From an uncultured Eubacteriales bacterium (lineage in GTDB: Bacteria > Bacillota_A > Clostridia > Oscillospirales > Oscillospiraceae), in assembly GCA_949739085.1 (NCBI GenBank), contig CATIYU010000367.1, forward strand, positions 1 through 7,346: a stretch of 7,346 nucleotides of DNA, written 5' to 3'. A model generated the notes under the pieces. That model was not told where the DNA came from, did not search any database, and was given only the letters and a program-made list of their open reading frames with translations. The translations under genes and the position numbers were made by a program. This document shows positions 1-5,863 of this stretch, piece by piece. The first letter of the stretch is position 1, and every line of letters begins with the position of its first letter.

Positions 1-29
1 CCTTGGACGGCCCGCTGGGCCGTCCAAGG
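1..29 (-). terminator. Probable intrinsic terminator closing the peptide-transport operon
   Basis: A perfect inverted repeat has 13-base arms (1-13 and 17-29) around a 3-base loop (GCT at 14-16). It is strongly GC-rich and begins 8 bases past the stop codon of the binding-protein gene, where a transcript end is expected. On the minus strand the U-run, if any, would lie at positions below 1, outside the window. The hairpin is therefore certain but its terminator activity is inferred. Confidence 0.7.
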
Positions 30-37
30 GAGGCGCG

Positions 38-1630
38 TTACTGAACAGGAGTAATCTTGCCCAAGTAGTAGACGTAGGTTGCGCCGCTGATGGGATTGAA
101 TCCGGTCAGGTCGGAGCGGTAGACGTAGTTGAAGTAGCTCTCGTACATGGGCACCTGGTTGTAGAACTCCAGCTGCATCTGGATCGCCTGCTTCACCAGC
201 TCCTTACGGGCCGCATCGTCGTACTCCTTGTTAATCTCTTTCATAATGGCGTCAAACTCGGGGCTGGTGGTGACGCACTCATGGTAGTAGCCGTCGCTGG
301 TGTAGAAATTCAGCATGTCCTCGGTGCTGGTCACGTCGGTGCCGAAGTCGGCAATAGTCATTTCGCAGGTACCGTCGGTCATCTTCTCATAGTAGGCGTT
401 GGTATCCAGCTGAACAATCTCCACATTGATGCCGATGGCCTGGAGGTCCGCCTGTACAGAGGTGGCGATGGACGCCTCCAGAGGGCTGATATAGAGGTGC
501 AGTGTCTCGCCGCTGTAGTTGGACTGGGCCAGGCACTCCTTGGCCAGCTCCAGGTCGTAGCCGGGGACCTCCACCAGGCCCTTGTAGGCGTCGCCCAGAA
601 TACGTTCCGCGTAGAGCCCGGCGGCAGGGATGGTCTCAGGCTCGTTGTTGAAGAGGGCGGCGTTCTCCCGGTTGACAGCGTAGTAAATAGCCTTGCGGAG
701 GTTCAGGTCACTCTGTAGGGGGTCGGCGTAGAAGGACAGGTACTTGATGGACCAGCCGGTGTTCACGGCGGCGGTCAGGTTGGGGTCGGCCTCCACCAGG
801 GCCAGCTGGTTGGGGGTGACGTTGATGGCGATGTCCGCCTCCTTGTTCTGGAGGGCCACAATAGCGGTGCTGCTGTCCACGGGAGTGCGGATGACCGCCT
901 TCTTGAAGTAGGGCGCGCCCTCAAAATAGTCCTCGTTGGCCACCAGATGGACATACTGGTCCGCGCCCTGGGACTCAAACTTGTACGCGCCGGTGCCCAC
1001 CGGGTTCTTGGCGAACTCCTCCGCGCCCTTCTCGTAAGCGGTGGGGGAGACGAACCAGGGGCCCTCGGCCAGGGAGTTGTTCAGCCGCACGTGGGGAGTG
1101 GCCTTGGTGATCTTGATGGAGTAGTCGTCCACCTTCTCACAGGCGGTGTAGTAGGAGGTGATATAGGCGTTGAGGGGGTTGTTCATATACTTGTCAAAGG
1201 TGTACACCGCCGCGTCGGCGTTAAAAGGGGTGCCGTCGTGGAAGGTGACGTCCTGGCGAAGCTTATAGATCACGGCGTGGCCGTCGTCGGCGTCCTCCCA
1301 GCTCTCCGCCAGGCAAGGCACGGGGTTGCCCTCGTTATCAAACTGGAGCAGGCAGTCGAAGATCTGGTGCATGGCGTTCTTGTCAATGCCGGTGGAGACG
1401 GTGGAGAGGGGGTCCAGGGTCTCGCTGGTCATGTGGGAGATGAACACCAGGGTGTCCCGCCCGTCGAAAGCCGCACCGGAGGCGTTGTCACCGCCGCTGT
1501 TGCCGTTATCGGAGGGCTGGGATACGCCGCTGTTCTGCCCGTTGTTCTCGTTCCCACCGGAGTTGCCGCCGCAGGCCGCTAGGCTCAGAGCCAGCGTCAG
1601 GGCGCAGAGAAGCGCAAGAAATCTTTTCAT
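38..1630 (-). CDS. ABC transporter substrate-binding lipoprotein, family 5 (peptide/nickel type)
   Basis: This 530-residue protein should be an extracellular, membrane-anchored receptor that captures oligopeptides (or another family 5 ligand such as nickel or glutathione) and hands them to the permeases encoded just upstream. The N-terminus has Lys-Arg, a hydrophobic stretch and a lipobox Leu-Ala-Ala-Cys with the acylated Cys at residue 20. A Gly/Asn/Ser-rich linker follows to about residue 54, then the binding domain. Family hallmarks are a block around residues 90-150 (FDCLLQF, then LAESWE, then VTFHDGTPFNADA) and the NPVGTGAYKF motif. The length is usual for the SBP_bac_5 family. The ATG is preceded by GAAGGG with a 7-base spacer. 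It is last in the operon, separated from the OppC-type gene by 80 bases. The ligand cannot be read from sequence; peptide is favoured because the first gene of the operon is a peptidase. Confidence 0.95.
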   Translation of the reverse strand: MKRFLALLCALTLALSLAACGGNSGGNENNGQNSGVSQPSDNGNSGGDNASGAAFDGRDTLVFISHMTSETLDPLSTVSTGIDKNAMHQIFDCLLQFDNEGNPVPCLAESWEDADDGHAVIYKLRQDVTFHDGTPFNADAAVYTFDKYMNNPLNAYITSYYTACEKVDDYSIKITKATPHVRLNNSLAEGPWFVSPTAYEKGAEEFAKNPVGTGAYKFESQGADQYVHLVANEDYFEGAPYFKKAVIRTPVDSSTAIVALQNKEADIAINVTPNQLALVEADPNLTAAVNTGWSIKYLSFYADPLQSDLNLRKAIYYAVNRENAALFNNEPETIPAAGLYAERILGDAYKGLVEVPGYDLELAKECLAQSNYSGETLHLYISPLEASIATSVQADLQAIGINVEIVQLDTNAYYEKMTDGTCEMTIADFGTDVTSTEDMLNFYTSDGYYHECVTTSPEFDAIMKEINKEYDDAARKELVKQAIQMQLEFYNQVPMYESYFNYVYRSDLTGFNPISGATYVYYLGKITPVQ

Positions 1631-1667
1631 GTTTTTTCCCTTCTTTTCTTCACGATTTATTCTGAAA

Positions 1668-1683
1668 CGGCCCCTTCAGGCCG
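1668..1683 (-). other. Small hairpin in the leader of the binding-protein gene
   Basis: Arms CGGCC (1668-1672) and GGCCG (1679-1683) enclose a 6-base loop. On the minus strand the hairpin is followed by only TTT, then CAG. It could act as a weak attenuator, or as a barrier to 3'-to-5' decay of the upstream permease message. The arms are short and GC-rich, so chance occurrence is quite possible. Confidence 0.3.
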
Positions 1684-1694
1684 GTGCAGACGCG

Positions 1695-1712
1695 GAGCCG
1701 GAATCCCGGCTC
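1695..1712 (-). other. Intergenic hairpin at the end of the OppC-type gene
   Basis: A perfect 7-bp stem (GAGCCGG at 1695-1701, CCGGCTC at 1706-1712) encloses a 4-base loop and overlaps the stop codon of the permease gene. No U-run follows in the direction of transcription, so it does not look like a full terminator. Such hairpins between a permease gene and a binding-protein gene can mark processing or stabilisation sites that give unequal expression. That role is inferred here. Confidence 0.4.
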
Positions 1713-2589
1713 AGGACTCGGACTGGCGGGGGTCCAGGGCCTCTGTGAGGCCGTCGCCCAGCAGGTTGAAGCACAGGGCGGTAAGCACGATGGCCAGCCC
1801 CGGGAAAATAATCATGTGGGGGCTCTGGCGCATCCAGCTGGTGGCCTCGCTGAGCATATTGCCCCACTCCGGGTCCGGGGGCTGGATACCCATGCCGATA
1901 AAGCTGAGCCCGGCGGCGGACATGATGAGCCCGGCCACGTTCATCATGGCGTTGACGATGATGGGCCCGATGGCGTTGGGCAGCACGTGGCAAAAAATGA
2001 TGGTGGCGTCCTTGGCCCCGCAGCTCCTGGCGGCCTCAATATAGTCCTGCCGCACCACTGTGAGCACCACGGAGCGGATCATCCGGGTGAAGCTGGGCAC
2101 GCTGGCCACCACAATGGCGATGGTCATGCTCTTAAAGCCGCTGCCCATGGCCGCTACCAGGCTCAGGGCCAGGAGCATATAAGGGATGCACATGAGGGCG
2201 TCCACCACCCGGCAGATCCACATATCCACCTTGCCGCCGAAGTAGGCGGCGGAGGCCCCCAACACGCAGCCGCCGAAGAGGCTGAGAGCCGTGCAGGCCA
2301 CGCCGAAGACCAGGGAATACCGGGCCCCGTGGATCACCCGGCCGAAGAGGTCCCGGCCCATGTGGTCCGTGCCGAACCAGTGCTGGGCGCTGGGGCCCAG
2401 CATCCGCTCGTTGGGGTTGATGGTAATGACGGTCTCATAGTCCACAACGAGGTCCGCGAAAACCGCCAGCAGGATAATAACGGTGAGGAACACCAGGGCG
2501 GCCATGGACACCTTGTTCCGCCGCAGCCGTTCCCACGCCTCCCGCCACTGTCCGGCGGGGACCTGTTTGATTTGCTTTTTCTTAAACAT
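1711..2589 (-). CDS. ABC transporter permease, OppC/DppC type
   Basis: This is the second membrane subunit of a peptide-type ABC importer, forming the channel with the OppB-type partner encoded just upstream. The 292-residue protein has a basic cytoplasmic N-terminus, a first membrane segment at about 29-48 and an OppC-family block GTDHMGRD (73-80) in the long first loop. Further hydrophobic segments lie near 92-117, 126-149, 155-165, 207-231 and 258-281. The EAA loop that docks on the ATPase is visible as EAARSCGA (185-192) followed by Leu-Pro at 203-204. The ATG at 2589 is chosen because GGTGA lies 5 bases upstream. An in-frame GTG at 2598 would add three residues but has almost no ribosome binding site. 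The upstream permease gene stops 14 bases before the ATG, so translation is probably coupled. Length and topology are usual for the family. Peptide specificity is not provable from a permease alone. Confidence 0.93.
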   Translation of the reverse strand: MFKKKQIKQVPAGQWREAWERLRRNKVSMAALVFLTVIILLAVFADLVVDYETVITINPNERMLGPSAQHWFGTDHMGRDLFGRVIHGARYSLVFGVACTALSLFGGCVLGASAAYFGGKVDMWICRVVDALMCIPYMLLALSLVAAMGSGFKSMTIAIVVASVPSFTRMIRSVVLTVVRQDYIEAARSCGAKDATIIFCHVLPNAIGPIIVNAMMNVAGLIMSAAGLSFIGMGIQPPDPEWGNMLSEATSWMRQSPHMIIFPGLAIVLTALCFNLLGDGLTEALDPRQSES

Positions 2590-2603
2590 TCCTCTCACCC
2601 CGC

Positions 2604-3530
2604 TTACTCATACTGCGCCTTGATGCGCGGGTCCACAAAGGCGTAAATCAGGTCCACCGCCAGCATGATGAGCATGAAGGTGGTGGAGAGGAACACCACA
2701 GAGAACATGGTCAGCGGCACATCCTTGGCCTGTATGGCGGCCACGATGGCGTTTCCAAACCCGGGAAGGCCGAAGACAATCTCCGTAATCATGGCCCCGC
2801 CCAGAAGTCCGGCGAAGTTCATGCCCAGCTGGGTGATAACCGGGATGAGGGCGTTGCGCAGGGCGTGGCCGAAGATGATGCGGCGGTCCTTGGCGCCCTT
2901 ACCCTTGGCGGTGCGGATATAATCCTGGCCCATGGCGTCCAGCATAGTGGTGCGGGTCAGGCGGCTGATGAAAGCCGCGCTGGGCAGGGCCAGGGTCATG
3001 ACGGGCATGATATAGTGCTGCCAGGAGCCTACGCCGCTGCTGGGCAGCAGGCCCAGCTGGAGGGACAGCAGGAGCATCAGCATCAGCCCCAGCCAGAAGC
3101 CGGGCACAGAGGCTAGAAACAGCGCCAGGACAGTGAGGGAGCTGTCCACGAGAGAGTGCTTCTTCACCGCCGAGAGCACCCCCAGGGGAATGCCCAGCAG
3201 GGCGGAGAAGAAGACCGACAGCAGCGCCAGACGCAGCGTGGTGGGAAACTTGGGCATCAGGATCTGGGTCACCGGCACCTGAAACTTGTAGGAGACACCG
3301 AAATCACCGTGCAGGGCGTTCCAGACATAGTCCACATACCGGACCAGCAGGGGCCGGTCCACGCCCAGGGCGTGGTTGAGCTCATCCAGCTGCTGCTGGG
3401 TGGCGGTGGTGCCCAGCATAATGCGGGCCGGATTGCCGGGGGTGATGTTGAGGATAAAAAATACCACGAAAATGATGAACAACAGAGTGGGGATTACCGC
3501 CAGAAGCCGCCTGATAATAAATTTTCTCAT
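2604..3530 (-). CDS. ABC transporter permease, OppB/DppB type
   Basis: This is the first membrane subunit of the peptide-type importer. The 308-residue protein begins MRKFIIRRLL, a typical OppB/DppB start, and its first membrane segment at about 8-29 runs into NITPGNPA. The outer loop carries LGVDRPLLVRY (55-65), then GDFGVS (75-80), both typical of the family. Further membrane segments lie near 98-122, 132-162, 172-190, 226-253 and 272-298. The EAA-type cytoplasmic loop reads YIRTAKGKGAKD (204-215), followed by ALRNALIP, as usual in DppB. The protein ends with the familiar AFVDPRI near the C-terminus. The ATG at 3530 lies 4 bases after the TGA of the peptidase gene, and a GAGGT element overlaps that TGA. 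A much longer in-frame reading up to 3941 runs antiparallel in frame choice to the peptidase gene and is not real. Confidence 0.95.
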   Translation of the reverse strand: MRKFIIRRLLAVIPTLLFIIFVVFFILNITPGNPARIMLGTTATQQQLDELNHALGVDRPLLVRYVDYVWNALHGDFGVSYKFQVPVTQILMPKFPTTLRLALLSVFFSALLGIPLGVLSAVKKHSLVDSSLTVLALFLASVPGFWLGLMLMLLLSLQLGLLPSSGVGSWQHYIMPVMTLALPSAAFISRLTRTTMLDAMGQDYIRTAKGKGAKDRRIIFGHALRNALIPVITQLGMNFAGLLGGAMITEIVFGLPGFGNAIVAAIQAKDVPLTMFSVVFLSTTFMLIMLAVDLIYAFVDPRIKAQYE

Positions 3531-3534
3531 TACC

Positions 3535-5544
3535 TCAGTCCCCGGCGGCCATGCCCAGATGGCGCTCAATAAACACCTGCATCTCTGCGGCGGTGCGGTA
3601 GAAATATTCCCCGGCCCCCCGGTCGTGGCTTCCGTAGGGCAGCACCCGCAGCAGCACCGGCCCGCCGGCGGTGGCCTGCTGGAGGGCGGCGGCGAACTTT
3701 TTGCCGTGATAGGGCGGGACGTTGTTGTCCATCTCCCCGGTCTGCACGTAGGTGGCGGGGTAGCGCGCGCCCTCCCGGATATTATGATACGGAGAATAGC
3801 TCTCCATGTATGCGAACATATCCTCCTCCCGCGGGTCGCCGTACTCGGTGACGTACATGGGGCCCCGGTCGTCGCAGCAGAAGTGGAGCATATCCGTGTG
3901 GGGGACGCTGGCGATGGCGCAGCCCCAGAGCTCCGGCTCAATAGTCAGCAGGGCGGTCACCAGTAAGCCGCCGTTGCTGCCGCCGCAGATGGCGGTGTGG
4001 GCGGGATCTGTCCAGCCGCTGGCCATGATGTGGCGGGCGATGTCGATGAAGTCGTGAAACACATTTTTCTTGTTTTTTCCGCACCCGGCGTCGTGCCAGG
4101 CGGCTCCGTACTCCTTGCCGCCCCGGATGATGCAGTGGACGTAGAGCCCGCCCCGGTCCGCCCAGTCGGGGATGTCCAGGCCCACAAAGGGGTTGCTGTA
4201 CCAGGGGAGCTGGCTGGAGGCGTAGCCGCCGTAGCCGTACATCAGGGTGGGGACCGTTCCGTTGGGAACCAGCCCATTCTTATACACCAGGAAAGCCATC
4301 ACCTGCTGGCCGTCCCGGGCCGTGACGAACTGGCGCTCTACGGTCAGATCCTCCCGGGGTCCCTCGCCGGTGCAATAGACCAGATCCACCGCGCCGCTGG
4401 CGGGGGTGAACCTCAGGACAGAATCCGGGCAGGTAAAGCTTCTGAAGCTCATATAGACGGCGCTGCTCTCCGGCTCGCAGCCGCCCAGGGTCACCGCGCC
4501 CATCTCGGTGGGCAACTTCAGCTCATAGAGGAATTTGCCGTCCCCGTCCCACAGGCTGAGGCTGCACGCCGCATCCCGCAGGTACTCCAGCAGCAGCTTT
4601 CCGCCTGCCTCCATGGCGTGCTCCAGGGGCTCCTTCCCCTCCGGGATGACCAGGACGGGGTCCTGTCCCATACAGCTGTGCTCTACGGCTACCACCTTGC
4701 CCAAGGGCGCGTTCTCGTCGGTGAAAAAGTAGTGCCGGGACCCGATGGTGCCAATATAGTTGGTGCTGGCGCCGTTTACCCCAAAGACAAGGGTGGATTG
4801 GCCCGCCTCGTCCAGATAGACAATGGCGGTGTCGTGATAGTTGGGGCAGGCCTCCACAAAGAGGCCGCCGTCCGGGGCGGCGTCCAGGCGGAGGAACGCG
4901 GCGTGGCCCGGCCAGGTATAGAGCTTCTCCGGCTCTGCGGCGCCCCGGCTCCAGCGGATAACGGTGTTGGCGGTGGTGCCGTCGGGGCGCTGCTCCGCGA
5001 TGGTGGAGAAGAGGTACTTCCCATCCCTGGACCAGGTGAAGGCAAAGGTGCCGTCCAGCTCCGCCAGGGTCTCGTTTTTCTCCAGGTCCCGCACCACCAC
5101 GGTCATACGGGGCGCACCGTTTTTCAGGGCACTGAAGGCGGCCAGAGTGCTGCTGCCGGGGCAGGGGGACACGCCGTAGACCTTCATCCTGCCGTCCATC
5201 ATGGCCTCGTCCAGCAGGACCCGCTCCACCTCAAAGTTCTGGTTGAGGAGTACGGCGGCGGTTTTGCCGTCGGTACCATGCTGGGATGCGTAGAGCTTCC
5301 CGTCCCGCTCTGTGATGCCGCTGAAGTCCGGCTTGGAGCTTTTGCGCTTTAAATAGTTAATACGTTCCTCTAATGCCTTGTCCTCAAACCACTGGGCGGT
5401 GTAGGCGTTTTCTGCCGCCACCCACTCCAGCACACGGGGGTCCTTGGCGTCCGTCATGTACAGATAGGGGTCCTGGACGCTGTGGCTGCCGCAGTTCCAT
5501 GCGGCGGGGCGTTTTTCCGCGGCGGGATAGTTCTTTTCGATCAT
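3535..5544 (-). CDS. S9 family serine peptidase (prolyl oligopeptidase-like)
   Basis: This is a serine peptidase of the prolyl oligopeptidase family, expected to cut short peptides in the cytoplasm, since no signal peptide or membrane segment is seen. The 669-residue protein has the POP N-terminal block around residues 25-55 (DPYLYM, then RVLEWVAAENAY), a beta-propeller region to about 395, and an alpha/beta-hydrolase domain from about 405. The catalytic triad is readable: Ser523 in GGSNGG, Asp606 in GEMDNNVPP and His640 in GSHDRG. The oxyanion-type YGYGGY block is at 436-441 and IRGGKEYG at 473-480. Positions matching porcine POP Trp595 and Arg643 appear to be Tyr564 and Asn608, so strict Pro specificity is doubtful. 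The ATG at 5544 is chosen because AGGAGG lies 8 bases upstream. An in-frame ATG at 5619 would place the promoter -10 and that ribosome site inside the gene. It is the first gene of the operon, so it is probably a partner of the transporter. Confidence 0.93.
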   Translation of the reverse strand: MIEKNYPAAEKRPAAWNCGSHSVQDPYLYMTDAKDPRVLEWVAAENAYTAQWFEDKALEERINYLKRKSSKPDFSGITERDGKLYASQHGTDGKTAAVLLNQNFEVERVLLDEAMMDGRMKVYGVSPCPGSSTLAAFSALKNGAPRMTVVVRDLEKNETLAELDGTFAFTWSRDGKYLFSTIAEQRPDGTTANTVIRWSRGAAEPEKLYTWPGHAAFLRLDAAPDGGLFVEACPNYHDTAIVYLDEAGQSTLVFGVNGASTNYIGTIGSRHYFFTDENAPLGKVVAVEHSCMGQDPVLVIPEGKEPLEHAMEAGGKLLLEYLRDAACSLSLWDGDGKFLYELKLPTEMGAVTLGGCEPESSAVYMSFRSFTCPDSVLRFTPASGAVDLVYCTGEGPREDLTVERQFVTARDGQQVMAFLVYKNGLVPNGTVPTLMYGYGGYASSQLPWYSNPFVGLDIPDWADRGGLYVHCIIRGGKEYGAAWHDAGCGKNKKNVFHDFIDIARHIMASGWTDPAHTAICGGSNGGLLVTALLTIEPELWGCAIASVPHTDMLHFCCDDRGPMYVTEYGDPREEDMFAYMESYSPYHNIREGARYPATYVQTGEMDNNVPPYHGKKFAAALQQATAGGPVLLRVLPYGSHDRGAGEYFYRTAAEMQVFIERHLGMAAGD

Positions 5545-5559
5545 AGGAAAACCCTCCTC

Positions 5560-5584
5560 TGGCGAAAGTTGATTTCTTTCGCCA
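5560..5584 (-). promoter_or_regulatory. Perfect inverted repeat at the predicted transcript start of the peptide operon
   Basis: Arms TGGCGAAAG (5560-5568) and CTTTCGCCA (5576-5584) are perfect 9-base complements around a 7-base spacer. The element starts about 7 bases after the -10 and ends one base before the AGGAGG of the peptidase gene. It could be an operator for a repressor covering the transcript start. It could also be a 5'-terminal RNA stem-loop that protects the message or controls access to the ribosome site. Sequence alone does not separate these options. Confidence 0.6.
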
Positions 5585-5590
5585 TTTATT

Positions 5591-5619
5591 TTTATAAAGC
5601 GTACTTTATTTTTGTGCAA
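5591..5619 (-). promoter_or_regulatory. Sigma-A type promoter of the peptidase-permease-binding protein operon
   Basis: On the minus strand a TTGCAC -35 (5619-5614), a 17-base spacer and a TATAAA -10 (5596-5591) are seen in AT-rich surroundings. The predicted transcript start is near 5584, giving a leader of about 40 bases before the peptidase ATG. Spacing and -10 match are good, and the -35 keeps the TTG core. A weaker ATGACA-17-TATTTT candidate lies upstream at 5669-5641. Confidence 0.6.
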
Positions 5620-5677
5620 ACCGCAATATATAACCCTGCCAAAATAATCATTCTTTTTTTACTTGTCATTGTGCAAA
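5612..5677. repeat. Nine-base direct repeat in the divergent region
   Basis: TTGTGCAAA occurs at 5612-5620 and again at 5669-5677, 57 bases apart, on the plus strand. The copy nearer the operon supplies the -35 of its promoter. The repeat could be a paired regulator site or the trace of tandem promoters, but the AT-rich context raises the odds of chance. Confidence 0.35.
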
Positions 5678-5778
5678 AAAGATAAAATTTCATGTATATT
5701 TATAAGATTTCTTGAAAAAACGACATAGGGAATGTTTTCCGCTGCCGGACCCCCTATACGCGGCCCGGCCTGTCCTCC

Positions 5779-5803
5779 GCCGGGGCTTGCAGGCGGCCCC
5801 GGC
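5779..5803. promoter_or_regulatory. Inverted repeat bracketing the -35 of the surface-protein promoter
   Basis: Arms GCCGGGGC (5779-5786) and GCCCCGGC (5796-5803) are perfect 8-base complements, and the 9-base spacer contains the TTGCAG -35. The placement suits a repressor operator that blocks the -35. The GC-rich context makes chance symmetry easier, so this is a candidate only. Confidence 0.4.
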
Positions 5804-5815
5804 CTGTGGTATAAT
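5787..5815 (+). promoter_or_regulatory. Sigma-A type promoter with extended -10 for the SLH-transglutaminase gene
   Basis: A TTGCAG -35 (5787-5792), a 17-base spacer and a perfect TATAAT -10 (5810-5815) are present. The -10 is preceded by TGG, which gives an extended -10. The predicted start near 5822 leaves a leader of about 42 bases before the ATG at 5864. This is the clearest promoter in the window. Confidence 0.75.
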
Positions 5816-5863
5816 CATATATCATACACGAAGCGCGGAACCGCCTGTTGGAAAGGAGCCCCC

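Larger units (their letters stand above)
5545..5863. promoter_or_regulatory. Divergent intergenic region between the peptide operon and the surface-protein gene
   Basis: This 319-base stretch without a supported gene has two halves. From about 5575 to 5735 it is AT-rich and carries the minus-strand promoter. From about 5740 to 5810 it is very GC-rich and carries the plus-strand promoter. It also holds two inverted repeats, one 9-base direct repeat (5612-5620 and 5669-5677) and an imperfect direct repeat of CGGCCCGGCCTGT (5761-5773 and 5794-5807, the second with one extra C). I see no convincing small gene, RNA gene or riboswitch. Confidence 0.75.

Noticed and set aside
1640..1710. Separate promoter for the binding-protein gene in the 80-base gap
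   Set aside because: Only a poor CAGAAT-like -10 with a badly spaced CTGCAC was found, well short of the two promoters seen in the divergent region.
1684..2646. Plus-strand open frame of 320 codons opposite the OppC-type permease
   Set aside because: It is a His/Gly/Ala-rich antisense shadow of a conserved membrane protein gene, with no domain recognised.
3531..3941. 137-codon N-terminal extension of the OppB-type permease frame
   Set aside because: It overlaps the conserved catalytic end of the S9 peptidase in another frame and is low-complexity Pro/Arg/Ser/Thr sequence. The ATG at 3530 gives a canonical permease N-terminus with a ribosome site.
3997..5352. Long plus-strand open frame of 451 codons opposite the peptidase gene
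   Set aside because: It is antisense to a well supported gene, rich in Gly/Ala/Val/His as expected from the reverse strand of GC-rich coding DNA, and shows no recognisable domain.
5545..5619. 25-codon N-terminal extension of the S9 peptidase from an ATG at 5619
   Set aside because: The extension would include the promoter -10, the leader inverted repeat and the AGGAGG site. The ATG at 5544 has ideal ribosome-site spacing and is close to the POP N-terminal block.
5482..5685. Small plus-strand open frame of 67 codons reaching into the divergent region, with a hydrophobic end
   Set aside because: It begins antisense inside the peptidase gene, has no evident ribosome site, and its hydrophobic tail is what AT-rich intergenic DNA gives by chance.
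5545..5740. CodY-type operator (AATTTTCWGAAAATT) upstream of the peptide operon
   Set aside because: I searched the AT-rich region because CodY controls many peptide transporters in Bacillota, but no stretch gives a convincing match.
5732..5863. 44-codon N-terminal extension of the SLH-transglutaminase protein
   Set aside because: It runs across the extended -10 promoter and would bury the signal peptide. The ATG at 5864 has AAGGAG and an immediate signal sequence.
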